A DNA stretch of 64,000 bases from Cristatella mucedo (lineage: Eukaryota; Bryozoa; Phylactolaemata; Cristatellidae): contig WPIO01000079.1 of assembly GCA_009760855.2 (NCBI GenBank), positions 1,685,501-1,749,500 of the forward strand. Reading direction: 5' to 3'. Position 1 is the first letter of the stretch. Every line of letters begins with the position of its first letter. This document shows, piece by piece, positions 54,778 to 64,000 of this stretch. A model generated the notes under the pieces. The model did no database searches. It was not told where the DNA came from and worked only from the letters and a program-made list of their open reading frames with translations. Both the position numbers and the translations under genes were made by a program.

Positions 54778-57700
54778 TATAAATAAATAAATATATATAT
54801 ATATATATATAAAGCGTGTGGGTGTCAGGTCTCACAAACGAGAAGGGTCACCTGTGGAGTCCCCTCAAGGGTCTGTACTCGGTCCCTTGCTGTTCTCCAT
54901 TTATACCACAACCTCTGGGAAAAGTGATTAAGGCTAATGGAATAGGACATCACTTGTATGCTGACGATGCTCAGTTGTATTTGTCATTCAAACCGTCGGA
55001 ATCTGCTGCAGCAACTGAAAAACTGAATGCTTGCCTTGCCGATATTCGATCCTGGATGTCGGAAAACTTCCTGAAATTAAATAATGATTAAACCAAACTG
55101 CTGCTCATAGGACACCCTAAGCATGTGGCTGGATTAAAAGGCTTTGCACTTCTAATAGGTGATGATATTGTGCGACCATCACCACGTGCTCGAAATTTAG
55201 GTGTCGTTTTCTACAACTGCCTCAATTTTAAAAGCTTCATTCAGAAGACTGCTTCTACAGCTAACCATCACGTCCGATCCCTATCCAAGATTAGGAGCTG
55301 TCTCCCACAGTGGCTTGTAAAAATTCTAACTAGCTCCTTAGTTCTGTCTCGGCTTGATTATTGCAATTCCTTATTGGCTGGGATGCCAAAGAAAGCAATT
55401 AGGCCACTGCAGTAGACTATGAATATGGCTGCAAGGCTGGTCTTCAAGTCCCAGCGGTTTGAGCACGTGTCTCCTTTGCTAAAAGAGCTAGGATGGATGC
55501 CGGTTGAACAGCAGATACAGAGCAAAGTTCTTACGCTGACCCACAAGGCCCGCCACGGCTTGGCTCCTTCGTACCTGGCTGAACTGCTGCACCACTTTCA
55601 GCCTGTTCGCGCCCTCAGGTCCTGCATGGACAAAAAATTAGCTGTTCCACTCCCCAACTTAGCTGTTCCATTCCTCCACTTATAGACCGTTGGCGACAGA
55701 AGCTTTAGCTCTGCAGGTCCTAGACTGTGGAACTCGCTTCCACAATTCTTACGCAACGACAACTAATCTGCTACTGCTGACTACGGCTCATCCTTTTCAG
55801 CGGTCCTGAGCTGCTACTTCCATGCTACTCAACTGGTACTCATACTACCTCAACTGGTCTCCTGACTCTGCTATGCTTCCCACTTTCTCTTTGTTGCGTG
55901 AGACGAAGTCTGTTGGCTACCGAATGCGTACCGAAAGCCGCTTAGGCTGTGAGTGTGCTATATAAAACTCTCCTGCGTAACACCACATGGTCTTTATGAC
56001 TCTGTGGAGTTACAGACGGAGATAAACTACATTACATTACATTATATATATATATATATATTATATATTTATATATGTTATATATATATTATATATATAT
56101 ATATGTGTGTTAGTCTGCCGAGCTGGTTTAGTCCAGTGGTTAAGGTGCTGGCTACGACCAAGGCCTGACTGAGGTTGTGGGTTCGAGCCCCGAGGCATGT
56201 GTGAAGCGCCTGAGTAGAGATAAAGTTCTCTTGGGGCGCTATATAAATGAACTATATATATATATATATATATTTTATAATAAATAAAATATGAATATAT
56301 ATATATATATATATATATATTCATATTTACTCACTCTCTCAGTGCCTCATATGTATATATATATATATATATATATACATATGAGGCACTGAGAGAGTGA
56401 GTAAATGAAATGGCTACATAATTGTATCTTTAGTCGGCAGCCAAAAAAGGAAAAAACAGAGACAGACTGACTGGCAGACAGTGGATACACAGAGGGTGAG
56501 CGAGCCGGCACCAGTGTCTAGCAGGTGTAACTTTGCCTCGAGCGACCTTTGCCACGATGCCACGACAGGCGACCTACCTGCATGCCCCCTTCATTCAGCG
56601 CCCGTGCGCCGTAGCCAATCCTCTTGCCTGTCTGGAACAGCTTGCAGATGCTCGGGTGGTGCTTGAAGCGCTGCAGTTCTCTGAAGGGACTCAAGTACGT
56701 GTTCTTGTAGTCCAAGCCGATCTGCCAAGTTTGCCATGGAATGCCGAAAAATTCCAATCGAGCCGAACCGACGAGCCGAGCGCGCGGCGGCAGCTGGCGC
56801 GTGCGGCAGCGGCAACATTTCAGGAGGCAAGCGCCGGGCGAGGCTGCAAGCGCTAGGCAGCGGGCTAGCCGAGAGGCTCGCAGCAGCAGCGATGCTTCAG
56901 GCAGACAGCCAGCAAGGCCAGCCCAGGCTGGCTAGGGTTGGCAGCCTGGAGAGGAGAGAAGGCAGGAAGACGGGGACACGAGGTGGCACGAAGCTGCACG
57001 CTCACAGGCGGCCAACGGCAGCTAGCTAGCGACAAACGGCACTGGAGCAGCCAGCTGGCAGAGGCCGGCCGGCCGGCCACGCCACGCCAGCCACGGTGGA
57101 GGCGGCTCACCACGATGCCTACGACCACATGGGGCTGCCCCTCGCCGAGATGATACAGGAATGAGCCACCGTAGGTCTTCAGGTCCTAAAAAAAAAAGCA
57201 AACGACACCATAAACCAGGCCAGCCTTAGTACATGAGACACGAACAGCACCAGCGCCCCAGCCTCCCCCCCCCCAAGGACGGCACCGGCAGAAAGAATCC
57301 TACAATCTGCTGTTCCGACTCGAATCGTCTTGCCATACCTCTTACGAACCTCAAAACCATTGGCGACCGTGCCTTTAGTTCCTATGCTCCTTCCCAAAGC
57401 CTGGTACTGACGCACGTCACAACGTCCCATAACATGACGGCATTTAGAAAGAAGCTTAAAACGCACCTTTTATCACAGAATTTGGTGGGTCTTTGTGATT
57501 TGTTTTTTCGCATGTATGTACCTGCTCACACTGTGCCTGCTGCTTGTTGATGATTACCAATCATTTGGGAATGATTCCTATATAGTATCTGTAAATTGCC
57601 TCGAAAGAGGTTCAGTTCTCTGAGGGCGCTATACATTTGTATTTTTATTATTGTTATCATTATTATTACTATTATTATTATTATTATTATTGTGGCACTG

Positions 57701-58130
57701 CCCGGCGAGCACAGCAGCAAGGTGTTGCCTACTTGAACTGCATAGGCTGAGGCCAGCCTCGATCCTACTTCTGACCCCCGACCTATGCTCCGGCAGGTAC
57801 CGAGTACAAACTGCCCAGCCATTGCCGAGTACGGCCGACCAGGCAGTCAGGGCAGCTTTGCAAGTCCACTAGTGGCAGGGGCAGTCTTATGAAAGCATGT
57901 AGGCCGTCAGATTAGCACCAATAGCCACAAGCTCCTGGGACTGGTGTCCTGCTATTTCAGTAAGGACCGCAGACTACTTACAGTGTGGGCAGTGAGTGGC
58001 TGAGCGATGGGAATCTGTCAAGTAGAAGCCTTGACCTCCATGCACCTTGACCTCCTTCGTCCGACCATTGGCTATGTGCTGGAGGCAGAAGCCTCCAGCA
58101 GATCTGCACGGTGCAAGCTTTGGCACACGC

Positions 58131-58219
<89 letters not shown>

Positions 58220-61200
58220 CTGGCTATAGACTTTCTGTGTGTGTGCATTAAATTAGTGAGTGAGTTTTCAACACCGACAAATTGGGGCCGTTAAGCACAA
58301 ACTAATAGACTAACTGGCAATCACACAAGAGCTGAGAGTAGGCAGGCACGGCTAGTTAGGCAAGGACTGAGCTAGGTGAGCATAAGCCTCACTTAACTGC
58401 CACGTGAACCTCGACACTGCCCTGCTGGCATCACCGGCACATCGATAGAGACTAGGCAGCCTCAAGTCCGACAGTGTTTCATTGCACACTAAGAGTCCGA
58501 GAGACTTTCGGTATGCCTTTGGTCAACCACAAGTCAACACAGATGCATTTATTTAAGGACACTGCTGGGCCCTGTACCCACCAATGCTGCTGCACCTTGG
58601 CTGACTGTGTGGGAATGACATGTGTGACCCTCCCAGAAGTGGTTCATGAGGCATTAGCTTACAATGCCGTCAGCTGCAGTGGTCTTGGCGCTGGTTAGTT
58701 AAGATGCAGTGGGCATTACAGGAAGTCAAGATGCGGTGGACAATACATGAAGTCGACCGGCTGTAGGCATTACAGGAAGTCGAGGGGCTGGGGGCATTAC
58801 AGAAAGTCGCCAAAAAAACCGATCGGTAGCCAATTAAAAGACTGTGTTTGTGATCACAAAAAGATATGCTTTGGCAGCTAATTACAAAGTCTGGCTCATC
58901 TGCTGCATTGGGCCAGATCAATCGGGTGCCAAAGGGGTGCACATTGCGATCGCCAGGCGACTTACTAAGGTCAGTACGGTTTCGGTACGGTCTCACCTGT
59001 TCACTATGGGTGGACAGCTGATTTTAAAAGTAAACACGGCAATTTTGCGGCCGGAGGACTGCCGAGGAGCATTAATCTTCCGAGATATTAATATTTATCT
59101 TCAGAGATATAACATATATATATATATTATTTTATATATAAGATATTGCTATTTTACATGTACCCGCATAGAACCGGAGCTCGGTCTCAGTGGGAGTCCC
59201 AAGCCGACCCACTCGACCGGAGCTGCTCGGCAACCATCCAAACAGCATTCTGACAGCAAACTTTTTTCGAAGAGCAGTTGAAGCTCAGCGCCACGGGCGC
59301 ACTGCCCAGACACCTTGTCAGGTGTCATCTAGAAAGAAACCAGTGGCCTGATGTTGAGGCCGCCAGTCGACGACACGTAAAGACCACGAAGCAGAGTATT
59401 TGTGCTTTGCAATCCAACTTGCTTGATCAACAATAGCTCGAGTGTGCAGTACATTTTACTGCGCGCACACACGTTCACACACACACACACACACGCATGC
59501 ACGCACACACACACACGTACGCGCACGCGCACACTAGCCTACAAGCATGTGCACGAGTGCACACGTTCGCACGAGCGCGCCCACGCACTTGAACGTGTGC
59601 ATGCACACAGAAAAACGTTCACACGCATGCGTAAAAGCAATCGCCGCCGGCCGCCTCACCATAGGCCAGCCGATGCTGTGCTCGACGCGGCCGGGCCGGT
59701 GAAGCGCGGGATCGATTTCCCAGAGCTCTTTGAGGCCAATGCCATACGTCTGTGGCTCCTGACCGCCGGCGCGCAGGCCAAACTTTCTGAACAGGCTCTT
59801 GGCCAGATGACCGTGGCAGCCTTCGGCAAACATGGTCACTCTGGCGTGCAGCTCCATGCCACGCTGGAACGTCTCCTGCGAAGCGGCAGCCGAATCAGTC
59901 GTCACATAACCGACCGCAAGCCTCAAACTATCAAGGACTGACCACATCCCACGCCGAAAGCAGCCACGCCGACCGATCTCGGGGGCAGTGGCTTCCGGAA
60001 ATGGCTGACGCAAAAAGCCGAGTTTTCCACGCATCAGTCGCGTCGCGTCGCAAGCGAGCAACAGTGGTGCACCGAAAACGAAGGGGAGGGAGGCTCTCAC
60101 ACCTTCGGAGCACCGTCTTTGCCAATGCCGACGTCGTTCGTTGCTATGCCTTTGACGCTGCCGTCCTCGTGGAACAGCACCTGCAAAGACGCGACGCAGG
60201 CATGACGGGAAAGCTAGCACGGCAAGAGAGGCAGCCATCTTGCTGACTGCCACCAGCCACCTTCCCACCACCAGCCACCTTCCCACCACCGCCACCTAGT
60301 TTTTGCGCAGGTCACTTTCTGACATGACATGCTCCCAGTGAGTCTTGAGTATATATACGGAGGAAGAGGTTTCAGGCTCTGTGAGAATGCGATGCCCACT
60401 TGCATCCCAAAGCTGCACCCAACCCCCTGTCATGGCGTAGTACGATTGCTTGGCGGATGCGCTGAGATGCCGCTACTAGGTCGAGGACGAAGCCCTGGCG
60501 CCGCCCCGCATGCCGGCACTAACCTCCTGAGCAGCACATCCGGGATAAACTTCGACACCAAGACTTTCTGCCTGCTGGCCGAGCCACTTGACGAAATTGC
60601 CAAGACGAACTACGTAATTCCCGTGATTATAAACCGGCATGCCTGCAATTGGATTATAGTGATATAAAAGTAACAGAAGGCGGTGGCCCTCCCTACAGCA
60701 TGCGCGGTACGTCCATAGGCACGGAGCTACAAGCGTGCAGTGCAGAGTCGGAGCAGGCTAAACCGTGCTCGCCAAGAACTGCTTCGCTCGCCCAGATTCA
60801 GCAATATTAGCACTATGCAGCGCCAAGAGAAAGTGTTTAGCAAATGAACACCACACCGTGCCAACATTATGCAGGCTAAAAAGGATAAATATGGACAAAG
60901 CAGACAAATTCGACTGCATTCACTTCGAGACACCTCTTAAGTTTATGAGGCCATATACCACGATAAAACGTGGCAAAGCAGCTTTTTCTTACGCCGGCAC
61001 TTTTAGCTGCGAGCCTCTAGATGGCGATTTTCCCGAACTTTAATACGTTTGTATGCGCGCTAGCACAAAATTGGCCCAGCCCACCCACGCACGAAATCCT
61101 GGCAACCACTAGCTGACACGACACGATAGAATTAATCTGAGGAAAACATACTGTTTGCGCTCAATGTATGCAGCAACAGCTCGGTTTGCTTACGGGCTGT

Positions 61201-61792
61201 TGAGCAAATGTAAAGCGCCTAGAGAGAGATTGAGTTCTCTGAGGGCGCTTTATCAAATGCATTATTATTATCATTATAGTTTGAAGTGGGTTCAGAAAGA
61301 GTTGCAGTTTTCGACGAATGGTTTTGGTAGAGGCTTCAGAACATGGTGGCGTAAGATTAAGTGGACGCACTAACGATCTACCAAACAAAAATCCGTCTCA
61401 ACGACAGTGCCCGGCATTTCACCAGGGCGGTCACGGTTAGAAATATCCGGTTTTGCGAATGCTAAGTGAAAAGTAAAAAAGGGTAAGGCAAGCTGATCAA
61501 GCAGGCTTATTTATATAGCACTAGACGAGCCTTAACGGTCATCAAGATGCTTGCAGCAGGCAATAAAGGATTGCAGCACTCTAACCTACGACCTGTGTTG
61601 TGAATGCGATCATTTTAACCCTGGGCCCAAGTATCCACACACAGTACACTGGACATGATTTGAGACAATGCAGGTCAACGATTGTGCAGTTTAATTGGAA
61701 AATAACCCAACAACGTTCACTGGTAAAAAGGAGTTGCAGAGCCATGTCATGCCATCAGCCAACTCGGACACAAACAGACAAACAGACACACA

Positions 61793-61830
<38 letters not shown>

Positions 61831-61866
61831 CCTATACAAAGTCACACACTAGCACACATAATTACA

Positions 61867-61905
<39 letters not shown>

Positions 61906-61910
61906 GCACG

Positions 61911-61945
<35 letters not shown>

Positions 61946-63666
61946 ATACACATATCCGAACACCCAACCTTACACCAGCCTCATCCACATCCACCGACAC
62001 AGGCACGCACATGCACACACAAGACACATGCATATATGTCGCAGATAAATGCATACCAGCACACATAGCCTACGTACCCTAAAACTCACACCGACACACA
62101 AACACGTGAGCGCATACATACATATAGAAACATACAAGCACGTGCGCACATACAGGCAGGTGCAGATACACTCACGCACAATTGCACGTGCACCTACACG
62201 CTGTGTAGGTAGTCATTTGCAACGAATACGATCCACATCATACATATTGCAGTATCGTTCCCTGAAAATTCTGAGTAAACTGCTGAAACGTTGCACATAA
62301 GAACGAAACCGTATCTGAGCGCTACTTTTACACCAGGCTGAATCAGTTATATTTAAAATGTCTGTTAAAGCAAGCTGTCCATTAGAGACATTCGCAAACC
62401 CTTTGTCCTTTAGTAGTACTTACAGCCAAGTTTGGACACGTGCAAGACACGTGCGGAGCACGATGCATTAATGTTAATAGGAACTCTCACATACTTTGCA
62501 GCAAATGCATGCTCGCCACACGAATCTGATGTTGATTATCAGTTGACCCTATGTTATAAGCTTGTTTCACGAAAAGCATGCTGCGCAGGACGATGTGCAC
62601 AAAGCAGTTCGAGCAGCAAAGCTCAAAAAGCTGCACCATATTTATTGGCAACCAGAATAAACAGCTGCTGCCACCATTTGTCCGGACCCCATCGTCGCGA
62701 TCCTTAGTTGGACGATTGATGCTGGTCGTTGCCAGCAGCACAAGCGTAAGTGCATGAAACTGCGCGTACGGTCGCGGGCGTAGACTACTTGCCTACTTTC
62801 TATTCCTGTATGATACCCAAGACTAAACAGAGTGGCAAACAAAGGTTCAAGAGGTCACATCGACCACCGACAAAAATGGGGCACACGAAGCGCGGTGCCC
62901 TGAACGAAAATGCAGCCAGACTCAAAGGCAAGGAAGCAGTCCGGTTCTACAACCCTTCATTGAGCAGCCAGCGACTTTTTGGGCCACCGCATTCGACCTG
63001 CACGCGAGCGCAGTGCAGTGACTGCAGACTACTCGGATATAGCAGGCGTAAATTGACCTCTGAAAGAAATTTAACTTCAAGCAGGATTCGAACACCCGAC
63101 CTCGGAGTCCACGATCATCGACGTCCGCTACGTTTATTAGCCGGTAACCGACCCGAGCTTGGCCCTTGAGCTCTGCGCTTCGTAAGCCTAGGGCAGCGAG
63201 CCCTTTCCACCACCACCATGAGCTGCTACTTCTATTCTACTCACTACCTAAACTGCTCTCCTGACTCTGCTATGCTTCCCACTTTCTCTTTGTTGCGTGA
63301 GACGAAGCCTGTTGGCTACCGAATGCATACCGAAAGCCGCTTAGGCTGTGAGTGTGCTATACAAATCTCTCCTGCGTAACACCCACATGGTCTTTATGAC
63401 TTTGTGGAGTTACAGACGGAGATACAAAAAAAAGACACAATTCACCCACCCACTGTAGCCCGCTGCATATCACTGGCAACCAGTGGCCGCCAGCCCGAGT
63501 GGCAGCGGCAGCTCGGGCGCAGCAGACGGGGCATGCATTGGCAGACGGGAGAAGGGGGCAGGCAGGCAGCGCAAGCAGCGTCACCTCTGAGCACAGGTAT
63601 GGGTATCCTCCTTCTCTCGGTCAGAAAGGCAAACCTGTCCTCCGTGACAGGAGTGAGGAGCGGAGC
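51994..63666 (-). CDS. ETFDH: ETFDH, electron-transfer-flavoprotein:ubiquinone oxidoreductase, C-terminal 486 aa (10 exons; 5' exons outside window)
   Basis: Exons on the minus strand: 63666-63585, 60642-60524, 60180-60103, 59875-59660, 57185-57111, 56721-56578, 53502-53325, 53200-53018, 52715-52494, 52157-51994. All have GT-AG borders, matching phases and no internal stop. The protein is the matrix-facing inner-membrane enzyme that passes electrons from reduced ETF through FAD and a 4Fe-4S cluster to ubiquinone. Visible family blocks: [87 protein letters not shown] and the C-terminal Cys set (one in RFCPAG, three in NCIHCKTC). It ends GPAYSGM like the animal enzyme. About 130 N-terminal residues, with the targeting peptide and FAD dinucleotide motif, should be encoded beyond 64000. 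Confidence 0.95.
52494..52715 (-). CDS. ETFDH: ETFDH exon i
   Basis: The acceptor is TCGTCGCAG and the donor is G|GTCGGT. Encodes [55 protein letters not shown] and GPEQRFCPA, the last with the first 4Fe-4S cysteine. Confidence 0.94.
53018..53200 (-). CDS. ETFDH: ETFDH exon h
   Basis: The acceptor is GTGTTTAAG and the donor is G|GTTAGT. Encodes [40 protein letters not shown] and [18 protein letters not shown]. The hydrophobic tail part corresponds to the monotopic membrane/ubiquinone region of the known enzyme. Confidence 0.93.
53325..53502 (-). CDS. ETFDH: ETFDH exon g
   Basis: The acceptor is TTGTACAG and the donor is G|GTAGCC. Encodes [40 protein letters not shown] and a variable end. 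The [11 protein letters not shown] and KGTH.A.KSG blocks are diagnostic of the family. Confidence 0.95.
53755..54470 (-). mobile_element. LINE-B fragment without hairpin tail
   Basis: The minus strand shows [20 protein letters not shown] and related words; the 3' side lacks the hairpin. Lies in ETFDH intron f, same strand as the gene. Confidence 0.65.
54474..54812. repeat. (ATAC)n, (GTAT)n and (AT)n cluster
   Basis: CATA repeats, about 60 nt of GTAT, then AT runs with TAAATAAATAAATA repeated twice; self-complementary throughout. ETFDH intron f. Confidence 0.93.
54810..56045 (+). mobile_element. LINE-A copy with partial reverse transcriptase
   Basis: From the GSVLGP-equivalent region through [17 protein letters not shown] and the post-RT part ([15 protein letters not shown]) to the tail CATTACATTACATTA at 56030-56044. 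Contains stops and a duplicated short block near 55640-55675. Lies antisense to ETFDH in its intron after exon f. Confidence 0.85.
56112..56255 (+). mobile_element. SINE-A copy between AT microsatellites
   Basis: GCCGAGCTGGTTTAGTCCAG head, GGGTTCGAGCCCCGAGGCAT (B-box), end GGCGCTATATAAATGAACTA. Close to the 3' (low-coordinate) end of ETFDH exon f. Confidence 0.78.
56287..56406. repeat. Two overlapping perfect palindromes (42 bp and 82 bp)
   Basis: 56287-56328 is a 42-bp palindrome (outer arm AAATATGAATAT). 56325-56406 is an 82-bp palindrome whose arms carry TACTCACTCTCTCAGTGCC and close on an AT core. Every position pairs. Confidence 0.95.
56578..56721 (-). CDS. ETFDH: ETFDH exon f
   Basis: The acceptor is AACTTGGCAG and the donor is CAG|GTAGGT. 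Encodes [36 protein letters not shown] and [12 protein letters not shown]. Confidence 0.93.
57111..57185 (-). CDS. ETFDH: ETFDH exon e
   Basis: The acceptor is a T-run followed by AG and the donor is GTG|GTGAGC. Encodes [17 protein letters not shown] and PHVVVGIV. Phase 0 at both ends. Confidence 0.92.
57295..57690 (+). mobile_element. LINE-B 3' fragment
   Basis: CTCGAATCGTCTTGCCATAC, the partial hairpin TGCCTCGAAAGAGGTTCAG and an (ATT)n end at 57645-57690. Antisense in ETFDH intron d. Confidence 0.7.
58136..58218. repeat. (GT)n microsatellite
   Basis: About 80 nt of GT in ETFDH intron d. Confidence 0.95.
58707..58811. repeat. 27-bp tandem repeat (4 copies)
   Basis: Unit similar to GGGCATTACAGGAAGTCGAG plus 7 nt; copies start at 58707, 58734, 58761 and 58788. 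Confidence 0.9.
59660..59875 (-). CDS. ETFDH: ETFDH exon d
   Basis: The acceptor is GCTTCGCAG and the donor is ATG|GTGAGG. Encodes [51 protein letters not shown] and [11 protein letters not shown], among the most conserved parts of the enzyme. Phase 0 at both ends. Confidence 0.95.
60103..60180 (-). CDS. ETFDH: ETFDH exon c
   Basis: The acceptor is CTTTGCAG and the donor is AAG|GTGTGA. Encodes [18 protein letters not shown] and IGKDGAPK. Confidence 0.93.
60524..60642 (-). CDS. ETFDH: ETFDH exon b
   Basis: The acceptor is CCAATTGCAG and the donor is GAG|GTTAGT. Encodes [34 protein letters not shown] and CAAQE. Confidence 0.92.
61195..61280 (+). mobile_element. LINE-B tail fragment
   Basis: TGAGCAAATGTAAAGCGCCT, hairpin, ATGCATTATTATTATCATTA. 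ETFDH intron a. Confidence 0.75.
61500..61645 (-). mobile_element. SINE-B copy
   Basis: Minus-oriented: GCAGGCTTATTTATATAGCA, GAGCCTTAACGGTCATCAAG and GGCAATAAAGGATTGCAGCA. Confidence 0.6.
61782..62180. repeat. (CA)n-rich region
   Basis: CA arrays at 61796-61826 and 61872-61935, then CACACG/ACATAC variants. A similar shorter CA/GCAC region is at 59465-59620. Confidence 0.93.
63075..63150 (-). mobile_element. tRNA-like SINE head fragment
   Basis: GCAGGATTCGAACACCCGAC is a T-arm in minus orientation followed by ATGATCGTGGACTCC-like sequence; no flanking body. Confidence 0.4.
63210..63425 (+). mobile_element. LINE-A 3' end fragment
   Basis: About 210 nt of the LINE-A 3' terminus ending GAGTTACAGACGGAGATAC. 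Lies just 3' of ETFDH exon a, in the first visible intron. Confidence 0.75.
63585..63666 (-). CDS. ETFDH: ETFDH exon a (first exon in window)
   Basis: The acceptor is CTCGTTGCAG and the donor is G|GTGACG. Encodes [18 protein letters not shown] and RRIPIPVLR. Phase 0 entry, phase 1 exit. The upstream exon was not found in the remaining 330 nt of the window. Confidence 0.9.
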
Positions 63667-64000
63667 CTGCAACGAGCGATGCATCGTCGATCTCACTCTC
63701 TCCTCTCTCACTCTGCCCAGGCGACAGCACAGTGCCGACGCCTGGCGGCAGACGAGTCGATCACTCCGGGGGGGGGGCAATATCGTGCGCCCCCACTGAC
63801 AGTCCTCAGTTTCCACCACGCCTAATCGCCCGCCAGCGAGATCGCGGCGGCAGCAGCAAGGCAGCAGGACAGCTGCACGGCCGGGGGCGTCCTTCACCCG
63901 CGGCGGCTGTGCGGGGAGCTGGCTGCATCAAGCGAGCAGCAGCAGTGTCGGCGCCGCGTGCGCCGCCCGGCTGCTCGCGCCGGCAAATGCGGCAGCGTGC

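Noticed and set aside
59534-60295. A single 253-residue minus-strand ORF as one protein
   Set aside because: It reads through two ETFDH introns and exon c in a different frame. Only 59660-59875 is coding there, as ETFDH exon d, and exon c is 60103-60180.

Overview
This is metazoan nuclear DNA. The evidence is three intron-containing genes with GT-AG junctions, two 3'-tailed L2/CR1-type LINE families, tRNA-derived SINEs, solo-LTR-like elements, a satellite-like array and very long dinucleotide microsatellites. The species cannot be named from sequence alone; an invertebrate is most likely. Well over half of the window is repeats.

Three genes can be read exon by exon, with matching splice phases at every junction. 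(1) A SMIM20/MITRAC7-like gene on the minus strand (11259 down to 4358, 3 exons, 83 aa) encodes a small mitochondrial inner-membrane cytochrome-oxidase assembly factor. (2) A PP2C-family Ser/Thr phosphatase (metal-dependent PPM family) lies on the plus strand (13201-36536, 7 exons, 322 aa) with all metal ligands present. (3) The C-terminal part of ETFDH, the electron-transfer-flavoprotein:ubiquinone oxidoreductase, lies on the minus strand (63666 down to 51994, 10 exons, 486 aa), including the four 4Fe-4S cysteines; its N-terminal exons lie beyond position 64000. SMIM20 and PP2C are divergent and share a CpG-rich interval (about 10920-13450).

The 12.6-kb intron 3 of PP2C (14908-27514) holds a single orphan exon of an SLC9A/NHE sodium-proton exchanger (20870-21054) abutting LINE sequence, and two phase-compatible exon-like segments of an unknown protein (17320-17511 and 18451-18605).

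Repeats: LINE-A ends in a TTACATTACATTA-type tail. LINE-B ends in a conserved hairpin followed by (ATT)n. SINE-A has a tRNA-like head and a LINE-B-like tail; SINE-B is a second tRNA-like family. A short hAT element at 3113-3303 resembles the SPIN group known for horizontal transfer. Region 38000-51900 has no recognised gene: it carries a degenerate satellite (38560-41400), LTR-like elements (43603-43951, 44120-44684, 46211-46600) and LINE copies. A perfect 82-bp palindrome sits at 56325-56406 in an ETFDH intron.

There is no CRISPR array, rRNA or convincing functional tRNA gene.
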